Source of the DNA: a virus
DNA: 32,949 nt
IMG/VR virus record: IMGVR_UViG_3300036830_000283
Location: 1 to 32,949 of that record
Direction: 5' to 3' (one strand)
Below are positions 21,655 through 29,102 of this stretch, one piece after another (positions within the stretch are counted from its first letter, which is position 1; each line of letters opens with the position of its first letter). The position numbers and the translations under genes are program-made. The notes beneath the pieces are model-generated. The model searched no databases, was not told the origin of the DNA, and saw nothing but the letters and a program-made list of their open reading frames with translations.

Positions 21655-21881
21655 TGGCGGTCGGGGCTGAGTTCGGGTTGGGCCGGACGGTGCGTATCGC
21701 GCCTGGTCTTTACCACGGTGCGGTGCGGCCGGAGTTCGGCACGGTGACTGGTGAGGGTGCCCGGCCCGGGACTGTGCGGGTGATCTACGGCGGTTGGCAC
21801 ATGACGTACGGCGCCGATGAGTTGACTGACGTGACGGGCCAGGGGTTCGGCGCCCGCGCCGCCGGTTTGGCGGTCGGGTGA
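21654..21881 (+). CDS. 75-residue beta-rich protein, hypothetical
   Basis: ATG at 21654 in a TGATG overlap. LGRTVRIAPGLYHGAVRPEF, GTVTGEGARPGTVRVIYGG and WHMTYGADEL suggest an SH3/KOW-like small barrel. Stop overlaps the next start. Not recognised. Confidence 0.65.
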   Translation: MAVGAEFGLGRTVRIAPGLYHGAVRPEFGTVTGEGARPGTVRVIYGGWHMTYGADELTDVTGQGFGARAAGLAVG

Positions 21882-22099
21882 TGGCTGACTGTCGTGACTT
21901 CCGTTGTACGGACGGTTTGACGATGTGCCGTGGTTGCAACGGGTATGGCGTGTTGCGTCCGACCGGGAAGAAATACCTGATGCGGTCGGGTGGGAAGAAC
22001 ATCACCGATTACGCGATTCCACACACGGTGTGTGGTGGTACTGGGCTGGCGGTGTGTGGGTGTGTCCCGGTGGTTTCGGCGGCCGGGGTGAGTGCGTAG
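21881..22099 (+). CDS. DnaJ-type zinc-finger mini protein
   Basis: 72 residues, ATG at 21881 in a TGATG overlap. CRDFRCTDGLTMCRGCNGYG and later VCGGTGLAVCGC resemble the CxxCxGxG repeats of the DnaJ cysteine-rich domain. No J domain. It may bind unfolded protein or nucleic acid; the role is unknown. Confidence 0.65.
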   Translation: MADCRDFRCTDGLTMCRGCNGYGVLRPTGKKYLMRSGGKNITDYAIPHTVCGGTGLAVCGCVPVVSAAGVSA

Positions 22100-22154
22100 T
22101 GAGTGCTAGTCGGGTGTGCGGGTCGCGGTAGTCACGCGGTCCGTGTCTCCCTGT

Positions 22155-22168
22155 CGGGTGCTCACCCG
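22155..22168 (+). promoter_or_regulatory. Leader family A inverted repeat
   Basis: CGGGTGCTCACCCG, arms of 5 bp. The same 14-base element with only the middle N changed occurs at 20216 and 22758, each 15-35 bp before the ribosome site of a gene. Confidence 0.55.
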
Positions 22169-22198
22169 CTAGTTGTCAAACATGGGAAGGAGTGCGTG

Positions 22199-22453
22199 GT
22201 GGACGAGACAGAGCGGATGGTCGAGCGTATCCGCGGTGGTGTGCCGACTCCGGAGCAGGCGGCCGGTATCGCGTTCGGCTACGTCTGCGCGGTTCAGGAG
22301 TTCAGTCCGGCGTCTGTGCGCGGGATGACTCAGGAGGATCTTGACTGGTTCGTCGCGGAGTATGCGCGTCTGTTCGATCAGGGTGTGCCGGTTCAGGGTG
22401 CGTGGTCGACGTTCGCACGGCGCGGTTCGCTGTTCGGTTCGGCGCGGTGGTGA
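22199..22453 (+). CDS. 84-residue helical protein, hypothetical
   Basis: Two adjacent GTG codons (22196 and 22199) follow GGGAAGGAG; the second has the better spacing. TERMVERIRGGVPTPEQAAG, MTQEDLDWFVAEYARLFDQG. All-helical. Not recognised. Confidence 0.6.
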   Translation: MDETERMVERIRGGVPTPEQAAGIAFGYVCAVQEFSPASVRGMTQEDLDWFVAEYARLFDQGVPVQGAWSTFARRGSLFGSARW

Positions 22454-22456
22454 GTG

Positions 22457-22711
22457 ATGGGCAAGCGTAAAACGATCAGCGTCGCGCTGATCACTGAGCG
22501 GGTGAATCACTTACTCGCCTACCGGGTGGGTTTGGGTGATTCGGTCGCGCGGCTCACCCCCGAGCAGGCTTACCGGAGGGGCGCGGCGTCGGTACTTGAG
22601 TCGGTGCTACACGAGACCGGTAACTATCACGGTTTCGGGTACGTCGATGCCGTGTTCGACGCGGGCGTGTTGGTTTCCGGTGATGAGTCGCGTCGCACGT
22701 ATTACTCATGA
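22457..22711 (+). CDS. 84-residue protein, hypothetical
   Basis: ATG at 22457, three bases after the upstream stop (a GTG at 22454 is in frame). MGKRKTISVALITERVNHLL, LTPEQAYRRGAASVLESVLH. Basic start and helical middle suggest a small nucleic-acid-binding protein. Not recognised. Confidence 0.6.
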   Translation: MGKRKTISVALITERVNHLLAYRVGLGDSVARLTPEQAYRRGAASVLESVLHETGNYHGFGYVDAVFDAGVLVSGDESRRTYYS

Positions 22712-22725
22712 GTGAGTGTCTGTCG

Positions 22726-22771
22726 GACGTATCCGGCTTTGGTCGGGTGCGTCGGCTCGGGTTCTCACCCG
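22726..22771 (+). promoter_or_regulatory. Leader family A hairpin and inverted repeat
   Basis: Arms 22726-22737 and 22742-22753 pair over 12 bp with three G-U pairs, loop tttg, preceded by CTGTCG. The element CGGGTTCTCACCCG follows at 22758-22771. Its arm gtcgggtgcg is shared with the leader at 20.18 kb. Confidence 0.55.
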
Positions 22772-22801
22772 TTCAACCACAACACGGCAAGGGAGGCAGT
22801 G

Positions 22802-23068
22802 ATGGGAGATTCTGGTCAGCTCGTGACTGTTCACGTCGAGAATTCGTACGTGTGCGGTCATGAGTCGGAGAAAACCGCGCAGGTCGTCCCGCCCGGATCT
22901 GACGATGCGGACGTGATGGAGGAGTGGTGGTGGACGGCGGTATATGACGAGACCGGTGACGGTCACGGGTCGTGTAGCCAAACGGAGGGGTCGTACTACC
23001 AGGCCACCGTGACGGCCGCGCCCGGTAATCCGGAGCTGGTCGGTAAGACCTACGAGTGGAGCGACTGA
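22802..23068 (+). CDS. 88-residue acidic protein, hypothetical
   Basis: ATG at 22802 with GGGAGG 5 bases upstream. QLVTVHVENSYVCGHESEKT, VMEEWWWTAVYDETGDGHG, YYQATVTAAP. Beta-rich with CGHE and a later Cys. Not recognised. Confidence 0.65.
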   Translation: MGDSGQLVTVHVENSYVCGHESEKTAQVVPPGSDDADVMEEWWWTAVYDETGDGHGSCSQTEGSYYQATVTAAPGNPELVGKTYEWSD

Positions 23069-23070
23069 TC

Positions 23071-23298
23071 ATGAGTGAGAACAAGACGGTGGCTCAGATC
23101 CTGGATGAGATGAAGCCTGATCTCGACGCCTACAACGAGATTTGTGAGCAGTACGCGCGCGAGTGCAATGACAAGGATCGCGGGTATGACGTGAGCGATC
23201 GAACCATGCAAGAGCGCGATGACCTGGCGGTGGCTCTGGCTGATTGGGCCGTCGCGTTGCACGAGGCGGTACAGCGCGAGCGTGGGCTTTGCGGGTGA
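23071..23298 (+). CDS. 75-residue helical protein, hypothetical
   Basis: ATG at 23071, two bases after the upstream stop. TVAQILDEMKPDLDAYNEI, QERDDLAVALADWAVALHEA. Acidic, fully helical. Not recognised. Confidence 0.6.
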   Translation: MSENKTVAQILDEMKPDLDAYNEICEQYARECNDKDRGYDVSDRTMQERDDLAVALADWAVALHEAVQRERGLCG

Positions 23299-23395
23299 TT
23301 CAGCCCAACTTTTACAGGGACGGTCCGGTCCTCTAGTTCCATCAGTCCGGTTTGTCGCTGGTCAACACACACAACAACGGGAACGGATGACAGGT

Positions 23396-24466
23396 ATGTC
23401 TCAGGAGACGAGTAAGTGGCTGAACACGAATGTGCTTGTCGGTATGACCGACAAGCGCGGCAACGCGTGGCACTACCGTGCGGCTGATCAGGGTGGCGAG
23501 TCGAACCACTACCCGGGTGCGATTCCGGTGGCGGATGTTCAGCGGCGCTTGTTCGATTGGGAGCCGGAGCCGTGCGCGGTGGCAATCGAGAAGTCCGCGA
23601 CGTTCGACACGATGGACCACCTGAACGCGGAGGGTTTGCCGGCCCGTTGGGTTGTGCAGGCGAACCGTCTGGCGGTGGCCCCGTCGGATTCGGATGTGGC
23701 GCTGGGCATGTTCAAGTCGGGGTACAAGGTCCACCCGTACAAGCCGTGGTTGTTGGACAACGTGGCGACGATCCTCGATGACGATCTGTGCATCACGTCG
23801 GCGGGCCTGTTGAAGGACCGCGCGGTGGCGTGGGTGGAGGTGGGGGTGCCGGAGTCGGTGACGACGCCGGAGGGTGTGACGTTCCGTCCGAACCTGCTGA
23901 TGTGCACGTCGATCGACGGTTCACTCGCCACCACGGGGAAGCGGACGATCACGATGACGGTGTGTGACAACACGATGTTCGCGGCGTTGGGTGAGGACGG
24001 GCCGACGATCAAGTTCAAGCACACGTCTCAGTCGTTGGGCAAGATCGGCGCGGTTCGTGAGGCGCTGGGCATCGTGTATTCCACCGCCGACGCGTTCGCT
24101 GTGGAGGTTGCCCGGCTGACGGCGCGGAAGGTGACGCCGGTTCAGTTCAAGTCGGTGGTGGCGCAGCTGGTCCCGGTGACGGATGCGATGACGGACCGGC
24201 AGAAGAACACCGCTGACCGTACGCGGTCGGAGTTGGGCAAGTTGTACAACCTCGACCCGCGGTGTGAGCCGTGGAAGGGCACCGCGTTCGGTGTGGTGCA
24301 GACGTTCAACACGTGGAACCACCACCTGCAGAACGGGCTGGGTGGGAAGACCGACGCTCAGAAGCAGGTCGCCCGGGGTGAGCGGAATTCGCTGCGGGCG
24401 TTGAACGGTGAGACGGAGAAGTCCGACGCGTTGGTGCTGCGGGCTCTGGAGTCGGTTCTGTCTTGA
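23396..24466 (+). CDS. DUF932 phage/plasmid protein
   Basis: 356 residues from the ATG at 23396 (an in-frame ATG at 23387 is possible). MSQETSKWLNTNVLVGMTDK, GNAWHYRAADQGGESNHYPG, VADVQRRLFDWEPEP, YKPWLLDNVATILDD, CDNTMFAALGEDGPTIKFKH and the long helical C-terminus match the DUF932 family found in phages and plasmids. Its biochemical role is not established; it is often near replication or recombination genes. Codon use is similar to neighbours. A strong terminator follows within 6 bp. Confidence 0.85.
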   Translation: MSQETSKWLNTNVLVGMTDKRGNAWHYRAADQGGESNHYPGAIPVADVQRRLFDWEPEPCAVAIEKSATFDTMDHLNAEGLPARWVVQANRLAVAPSDSDVALGMFKSGYKVHPYKPWLLDNVATILDDDLCITSAGLLKDRAVAWVEVGVPESVTTPEGVTFRPNLLMCTSIDGSLATTGKRTITMTVCDNTMFAALGEDGPTIKFKHTSQSLGKIGAVREALGIVYSTADAFAVEVARLTARKVTPVQFKSVVAQLVPVTDAMTDRQKNTADRTRSELGKLYNLDPRCEPWKGTAFGVVQTFNTWNHHLQNGLGGKTDAQKQVARGERNSLRALNGETEKSDALVLRALESVLS

Positions 24467-24471
24467 TTGGC

Positions 24472-24521
24472 GACGCGGGTCGGGGGTTCACACCCTCGGC
24501 CCGCGTCCTTTCTCTTTGTTT
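24472..24521 (+). terminator. Intrinsic terminator after the DUF932 gene
   Basis: A 15-bp stem (24472-24486 with 24493-24507, two G-U pairs), loop ttcaca, followed by CTTTCTCTTTGTTTG. This is the clearest intrinsic terminator in the window. Confidence 0.85.
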
Positions 24522-24572
24522 GTCTGAGTGTTGGCGCCTGGAGAACGTCGGGTTGAGTCCGGTCACCGTCCC

Positions 24573-24617
24573 GTGCTGCTCAGGTTGTCCTGAGCGGTGC
24601 GGCGGCCGACCGGCCGA
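24573..24617 (+). promoter_or_regulatory. Leader family B hairpin
   Basis: Arms 24573-24584 and 24589-24600 (gtgctgctcagg with cctgagcggtgc, three G-U pairs), loop ttgt, followed by gcggccgaccggccg. A close relative lies at 25321-25371. Confidence 0.5.
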
Positions 24618-24646
24618 ACACACACGAACAGGACGGGGTGGGTGCA

Positions 24647-24955
24647 ATGGCGCCGACACAGGAAGACAAGGACGCGGCTGTGATCAGGTTGGCGGCGGAG
24701 TTGGGTGGGTCGGTGAATGCGCGGGCCGCTCTGCGTGTTCTGGAGCGTCTCAACGAGGCGGAGTCGAGCAAGCCCGTTCAGGTCGTCGAGGTGACCGGTT
24801 CGGAGTTGTCCGGGTTGTTGCGGTTGCTGCGGTCGGAGTTGCGTGAGTCCGGCGGTGCGGTGCACACGTTCCGTGTGTCGGTGCAGGGCGGCGGGGTGAT
24901 GTTCAAGTTCAACGAGGGTGGTTGGACGCACGTTTTCGGTACGTCCGGGCGCTGA
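24647..24955 (+). CDS. 102-residue protein, hypothetical
   Basis: ATG at 24647 behind a GGGGTGGG stretch. VIRLAAELGGSVNARAALRV, ELSGLLRLLRSELRESGGAV, then a beta part FRVSVQGGGVMFKFNEGG. Not recognised. Confidence 0.6.
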   Translation: MAPTQEDKDAAVIRLAAELGGSVNARAALRVLERLNEAESSKPVQVVEVTGSELSGLLRLLRSELRESGGAVHTFRVSVQGGGVMFKFNEGGWTHVFGTSGR

Positions 24956-24997
24956 ATCCGACCGGGAGTAAACACACACAGACAGAGAGGGCGAGCG

Positions 24998-25303
24998 ATG
25001 GGTAAGGCGCGGGTGAATACGTCGCCGGTTGCTGGGCGTTATGAGGCTACCGACGAGAAGATCATCGAGGTTAGTCACGAGTTGGGCGGTTTGTTGATCT
25101 CGTTCCGCCCGGTGGATGGGCGGTTGATCGTTGACTGTTACCGGGCCGATCCGACTGTGACTGTTTTGGCGGCCGGCACGGTCGTGGAGGTGACGGACAC
25201 GTGCGGCGAGTGCGGGCAGAAGGTCCCGGACGCGTCGGAGTTGGAGGTGGTGAACGTCCATCACGGGCTGTCGTGTTCGTTGCACCCGAAGAACGTTGTG
25301 TGA
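24998..25303 (+). CDS. 101-residue CxxC protein, hypothetical
   Basis: ATG at 24998 with GAGAGGG upstream. IIEVSHELGGLLISFRPVDG, LIVDCYRADPTVTVL, DTCGECGQKVPDASELEVV, HHGLSCSLHP. Beta-rich with a likely zinc site. Not recognised. Confidence 0.65.
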   Translation: MGKARVNTSPVAGRYEATDEKIIEVSHELGGLLISFRPVDGRLIVDCYRADPTVTVLAAGTVVEVTDTCGECGQKVPDASELEVVNVHHGLSCSLHPKNVV

Positions 25304-25385
25304 TCGTCCGGTCTATCACCGTGCTGCTCAGGCTGTTTGAGCTGAGTGGTTGCGGCGGCTGACCGGCCGGATCTAACAGGCAAGT

Positions 25386-25417
25386 CGCTTGTCGTTGTGA
25401 GACGACAAGCGTAAAGT
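25386..25417 (+). promoter_or_regulatory. Promoter with an inverted repeat in the spacer
   Basis: TTGTCG (25389-25394), 17 bases, TAAAGT (25412-25417). The inverted repeat 25386-25395/25402-25411 (cgcttgtcgt and complement) overlaps the -35 box and abuts the -10 box. A repressor on this repeat would block polymerase. It drives the DUF3631-like gene. The -10 box is the same as at 21505. Confidence 0.75.
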
Positions 25418-25499
25418 GACTAGTAGTAGGGAGAGGTGTCTACCAGCCCCCCATCGGGCCTTCCTCGTCCCACCTCACGACCAGAAGGGATTTGGCCCG

Positions 25500-26657
25500 A
25501 TGTTCAACAACCGTGACCACGGTGAAGACCTACTGAACGAAACGCGTGCGTTCGTTCGCCGGTTTTGGGCGCCTCCGTCCGAGACCGCGTTGGATGCGGT
25601 GACGTTGTGGATCGCTCACACGCACGCCGTCGACGGAGAGAACCGTTTGGTGTGTGAGACAACGCCGCGGCTGTTCCTGTGCTCTACGGGGCCGGCGTCG
25701 GGTAAGTCAACGGCGCTGCAAATGTTGGAGCTGCTGTCAGGCCGCGGTAAGCGGATCGCCGATCCGACCGCCCCGGCGATGCTGGCTTTGATCGATCAGG
25801 AACGGGCGACTGTTCTGATCGATGAGCTGGACACGTTGATGGGTAACGGCGCGGGTGGCCGGTCTACCCGGACGGTGATGCTGGAGGGGTATTCGGAGGG
25901 CGGGTTCGTCGCTCGGGGCTCGTCGGTGTCGCCGGGTGGGACGCGAATGGTGTCGTGTTTCGCGCCGATGGCGTTCGCTGGTATGCGGCAGAACTTCATC
26001 TCTAACCCGAAACTCGATGCGTTGCGGACCCGCACGATCATGTTGCTGTGTAAGCCACGGACATCAGGTCAGCCGGTGGAGTCGTATCGGCGCCGGTTGC
26101 ATCAGGGGCAGGCGCGGGCGTTGAACGCTGCGCTGGTGAAGTGGGGTTCGCGGCATTCGAACACGATGGCTGATTGTTGGCCTGAGCCACCGGAGGGTAT
26201 CGAGGACCGGGCCGCTGAGTTGTGGGAGCCGTTGTTGGCTGTCGGTGAGGTCGTCGGCGGTGTGTGGTTGGAGCGTGCGCGGGCTGCGTGCCGTGTGTTG
26301 GCTCTGGGTGAGCCTGAGCAGGACGACGACGAGCCTGACACTCCTGTGGAGATGTTGTTGGCCGATATGGGCCAGGTGTTCATGGGCGAGGACCGGTTGG
26401 CGTCTCGCACGATTGTGGAGCGGTTGCGGTTGCTCCCGGGGTCGCCGTGGAAGCGGTATCCGAATGTGATCGCGGCGGGTAAGGAGATCGCGGCGATGTT
26501 GGAGCCGCGTGGTGTGGCGCCGCGTCCGGTGTGGTTGGACGGGGTCACGGTCCGCGGTTATGACCGGACCGATTTGGAGGCGGCTGGAATGCCAGTCGTG
26601 GAGGTTCCGGCGGAGAACGCGGAGGCGGAGTTGGTGGCCGAGGGGTTGCCTTACTGA
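25500..26657 (+). CDS. DUF3631-like P-loop ATPase
   Basis: 385 residues from the ATG at 25500. Walker A GPASGKST (64-71), Walker B ATVLIDELD (103-111), then GYSEGGFVARGSSVSPGGTR, FAPMAFAGMRQNFISNP, LRTRTIMLLCKPRT (arginine-finger-like) and a C-terminal LLPGSPWKRYPNVIAAGKEI. This matches the DUF3631 type, found in actinobacterial phages and integrative elements, usually next to primase or replication genes, and probably a helicase-like AAA+ protein. No primase domain is fused or nearby here. The 80-base leader after the promoter has only a distant AGAAGGG, so initiation may be weak or regulated. Confidence 0.8.
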   Translation: MFNNRDHGEDLLNETRAFVRRFWAPPSETALDAVTLWIAHTHAVDGENRLVCETTPRLFLCSTGPASGKSTALQMLELLSGRGKRIADPTAPAMLALIDQERATVLIDELDTLMGNGAGGRSTRTVMLEGYSEGGFVARGSSVSPGGTRMVSCFAPMAFAGMRQNFISNPKLDALRTRTIMLLCKPRTSGQPVESYRRRLHQGQARALNAALVKWGSRHSNTMADCWPEPPEGIEDRAAELWEPLLAVGEVVGGVWLERARAACRVLALGEPEQDDDEPDTPVEMLLADMGQVFMGEDRLASRTIVERLRLLPGSPWKRYPNVIAAGKEIAAMLEPRGVAPRPVWLDGVTVRGYDRTDLEAAGMPVVEVPAENAEAELVAEGLPY

Positions 26658-26662
26658 TCGGC

Positions 26663-26737
26663 CTTACGTCTTACGTCTTACGTATTGGTTCGGAGGTTAC
26701 GACCGGGGTGCACGGGCCGGTGGTCCGTGCACCCCGG
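26663..26737 (+). promoter_or_regulatory. CTTACGT triplet repeat and leader family B hairpin
   Basis: CTTACGT occurs three times in tandem at 26663-26683. A 13-bp perfect hairpin follows (26703-26715 with 26725-26737, ccggggtgcacgg), then ggcggctgtccggccg and four to five T. It may end the ATPase transcript or act as a leader for the next gene. Confidence 0.55.
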
Positions 26738-26803
26738 CGGCTGTCCGGCCGATTTTTCGGAGAGGGGGTTTGTCACCCCGACAACACAACTCAGGGAGCA
26801 GTA

Positions 26804-27403
26804 GTGAACGGGAACAGTCAGACCGCCTACATGTGGGCGGTGCGTGTGGCGTCGTGCCTGGGTGAGGGCTGGGCAGCGGAGCCGAGCGATGAGGGCCAGT
26901 TCATGAGTGGGGTTGCGTGGTTGAACGGTCCGAAACGTCAGCGGCTCACGATCGACCTGGGGCGGGAGGACATGGACCGCGCGGAAATCCGCTGGTTCTT
27001 CCCGAATGATCTGCGTGATCACCAGGGGCGGGCGGCGATCAGCAAGCGCATCACGGTGAGTAAGGCGAAGGCGCCGCGGTCGGTGTCGGGTGACATTGTC
27101 CGGCGGTTGTTGCCTGGTCTGGCCGAGGTGATCGAGACGGCTTCCGCCCGGAAGGTCGAGTACGACCGGGCGGTGAGCGCGGCGGCTGATGTGACGGCGC
27201 GTCTGCACGGGATCGTCGGCGGCCGGGTGGACGTCGACCGGCACACCATCGACTTCGGCAGGTACACGCGCGGATCGATCAACGGTGGGGTGCGGGTGAA
27301 CCGCATCGGCGGGATGGCTGTCCGTGTCGAGGTGGACAGTCTGTCGCCGGATCAGGCGGCGCAGGTGTTGTCGCTGGTGGCGGCGTTCGGGGTGGGGAAC
27401 TGA
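26804..27403 (+). CDS. 199-residue protein, hypothetical
   Basis: GTG at 26804 with AGGGAG upstream. AYMWAVRVASCLGEGWAAEP, RLTIDLGREDMDRAEIRWFF, SGDIVRRLLPGLAEVIETAS and IDFGRYTRGSINGGVRVNR. Two alpha/beta parts around a helical linker. It lies between the ATPase and the recombinase; not recognised. Confidence 0.65.
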   Translation: MNGNSQTAYMWAVRVASCLGEGWAAEPSDEGQFMSGVAWLNGPKRQRLTIDLGREDMDRAEIRWFFPNDLRDHQGRAAISKRITVSKAKAPRSVSGDIVRRLLPGLAEVIETASARKVEYDRAVSAAADVTARLHGIVGGRVDVDRHTIDFGRYTRGSINGGVRVNRIGGMAVRVEVDSLSPDQAAQVLSLVAAFGVGN

Positions 27404-27415
27404 CCGGAGGTTTGA

Positions 27416-27454
27416 CCGGGGCGCACGGGCTGTAGGTGGGTCCGTGTGCGCCGG
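27416..27454 (+). promoter_or_regulatory. Leader family B hairpin, imperfect copy
   Basis: A 13-bp stem with one mismatch and one G-U pair (27416-27428 with 27442-27454), followed by ccggctgtccggctg. It repeats the layout at 26703, 40 bp before the recombinase start. Confidence 0.5.
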
Positions 27455-27493
27455 CCGGCTGTCCGGCTGGGAATGGGATGGGAGGACGGGGCG

Positions 27494-28063
27494 ATGCTGT
27501 TCGGGTATTGCCGGGTGTCGACCCGGCATCAGGTGAATGACCGTCAGGTCGACGCGTTGGTCGCGGCCGGCGTGGAGTTGGACAACATTTTTCAGGACAA
27601 GATCACGGGTACGAAGTTCGTGCGGCGTGGTCTGTCTGAGCTGTTGACGCGTGCCCGCGAGGGCGACGTGATCATGGTTGCGAGTATGGATCGGCTGGGC
27701 CGGTCGTTGTCGGAGGTGATCCGCACGGCGGATGATCTGCATCGGCGCGGGATCGTGCTCAAGACGATCAAGGAGTCCATCGATTACAGCTCGTCGATCG
27801 GGCGGATGTTGGCGGGGATCTTCGCAACGCTGGCGCAGTACGAGCTGGATCTCATCCATGAGCGGGCGGATGATGCGCGGGCCGCAGCGAAGGCGCGGGG
27901 TAAGCAGACTGGGCGGCCGTCGCGGCTGACCGGCGATCAGGAGCGTCAGTTGGTGGCGCTCCGCGCGGCGGACGAGTCGATCTCTGACCTGGTCGTGACG
28001 TTCAAGGTGTCCCGGGCGACGGTGTACCGGGTGTTGGCTAAGCACGGGATGGAGGCGGCGTGA
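27494..28063 (+). CDS. Small serine recombinase (resolvase/invertase type)
   Basis: 189 residues, ATG at 27494 behind GGGAGGACGGGG. Catalytic Ser in GYCRVST (Ser9), FQDKITGTKFVRRGLSELL, VIMVASMDRLGRSLSEVI, IGRMLAGIFATLAQYELDLI, then GRPSRLTGDQERQLVALRA and VSRATVYRVLAKHG as a Hin-like helix-turn-helix. It breaks and rejoins DNA at short sites. The length is that of resolvases and invertases, not of large phage integrases. Its stop overlaps the next start (TGATG). No obvious inverted crossover sites flank a gene here. Confidence 0.9.
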   Translation: MLFGYCRVSTRHQVNDRQVDALVAAGVELDNIFQDKITGTKFVRRGLSELLTRAREGDVIMVASMDRLGRSLSEVIRTADDLHRRGIVLKTIKESIDYSSSIGRMLAGIFATLAQYELDLIHERADDARAAAKARGKQTGRPSRLTGDQERQLVALRAADESISDLVVTFKVSRATVYRVLAKHGMEAA

Positions 28064-28542
28064 TGAGTGAGGCGTGGGAGCGGGCCGAGCTGGCGGTGGG
28101 GGCCGCTCTGACGGTGCGCCAGGTGCGGGAGGTTCGCGCTAGGTTGTCGCCCGTGGCGGATGGGAAGCGGCCAGGCGACGACGACATTGTGATCATGGCG
28201 GTGAAGATGCCGCGGTCGGAGCGTCAGGCGACGCTAGACCTGGCGAAGGCGGCGGGTGGTAACGCGGCGGACGTGACGCGTCAGCTGTTGGCATGGTGGC
28301 GTGGCGAGCCGGGTGTCGAGCTGTTGGAGCCTGGCCAGGCTGTGCCGTCCGCGCCGTCGCATTGCCCGAATGAGCACGAGTACATCGGGGCGAACATCGT
28401 GGCGAGCGCGGCGACGTTGAAGTGCCGGGCGTGTCACACCGCGCGTGTGCGGGTGGCGGACGCGGCGAAGCGGGGCGTGACGTTGGATTTCGAGGCGGTA
28501 GCGAACCGGATCTTCGCGGACATCCGGGCTGGTGTGCTGTGA
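28063..28542 (+). CDS. 159-residue protein with a C-terminal zinc motif
   Basis: ATG at 28063 in a TGATG overlap with the recombinase. The N-terminal half is helical (EVRARLSPVADGKRPGDDD, TLDLAKAAGGNAADVTRQLL); the C-terminal part HCPNEHEYIGANIVASAATL followed by KCRACHTARVRV resembles the C-x-H-N-CxxC finger found in phage HNH and related proteins, but without an HNH core. A recombinase partner or DNA-binding accessory is possible. Confidence 0.65.
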   Translation: MSEAWERAELAVGAALTVRQVREVRARLSPVADGKRPGDDDIVIMAVKMPRSERQATLDLAKAAGGNAADVTRQLLAWWRGEPGVELLEPGQAVPSAPSHCPNEHEYIGANIVASAATLKCRACHTARVRVADAAKRGVTLDFEAVANRIFADIRAGVL

Positions 28543-28808
28543 CCGGGGAGGAGACGGTCGCCCTGCCGCTGATCTTCGGGGACGAGTACTACGAGCGCAC
28601 TCGGAAGGGCCGTAACGACGGCCGGGAGTGCGCGGTGTGTGGGCGTCCGACGGGGGCGAGCACGTTGTTTGTGCTGGCGAGCGCGGACATGTCGGGGGCG
28701 ATTCCGTTCGACACTCCGGGTGAGGACAACGGCGGGGTGTTCCCGGTGGGGGTGGTGTGCGCGAAGGCGTTCCCGCCCGGCTACATCCATGACGAGAGGA
28801 GCGGGTGA
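28539..28808 (+). CDS. Conserved small phage protein with CxxC
   Basis: 89 residues, GTG at 28539 in a GTGA overlap. RNDGRECAVCGRPTGASTLF, SGAIPFDTPGEDNGGVFPVG, VVCAKAFPPGYIHD match a small phage family whose role I do not know. Probably a zinc site of three Cys. Confidence 0.7.
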   Translation: MTGEETVALPLIFGDEYYERTRKGRNDGRECAVCGRPTGASTLFVLASADMSGAIPFDTPGEDNGGVFPVGVVCAKAFPPGYIHDERSG

Positions 28809-28996
28809 TCGTGAAGCGTGGCACGCAGGTGCGAGTGATCAAGGATGATGAGGACATCCGGGGTGGCGAGGTCGTCTCGTCGGACGCTACCCATGCCGTC
28901 GTGAGGTTTTGCGACGACAGTGGGCACAGCTACCAGGAGCGGTTGCCGTTGGATGTCCTGGCGGACAAGTCGAAGTTGCCGGACTGGGCGCCGTGA
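28805..28996 (+). CDS. 63-residue SH3-like protein, hypothetical
   Basis: GTG at 28805 in a GTGA overlap (GTG at 28811 is possible; GGAG lies at 28797). KRGTQVRVIKDDEDIRGGEV and THAVVRFCDDSGHSYQERL suggest a small barrel. Not recognised. Confidence 0.65.
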   Translation: MIVKRGTQVRVIKDDEDIRGGEVVSSDATHAVVRFCDDSGHSYQERLPLDVLADKSKLPDWAP

Positions 28997-29018
28997 GGTA
29001 GCTCGGGTGTAGTGGTTT

Positions 29019-29101
29019 GGCTCTGTGGCGGAATGGCAGACGCGCCGGTCCCAAAAACTGGTCCCTTGACGGGGGTGTGGGTTCGACTCCCACCGGGGCT
29101 A
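29019..29101 (+). tRNA. tRNA-Leu (CAA), class II
   Basis: 83 bases: acceptor ggctctg/cggggct with several G-U pairs, D stem GCG/CGC, anticodon arm CCGGT-ccCAAaa-ACTGG, a long variable arm ccc-ttgacg-ggg, T arm GTGGG-TTCGACT-CCCAC, discriminator A, no CCA. Position 33 is C instead of the nearly universal U. Confidence 0.82.
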
Positions 29102-29102
29102 C

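Noticed and set aside
26678-28045. 455-codon leftward open frame opposite the recombinase
   Set aside because: His/Arg/Pro-rich shadow; the rightward genes have starts, ribosome sites and known motifs.
27494-28063. Serine recombinase as the phage integrase
   Set aside because: It has resolvase/invertase length and a Hin-like HTH, without the large DNA-binding region of serine integrases; no attachment sites are visible.
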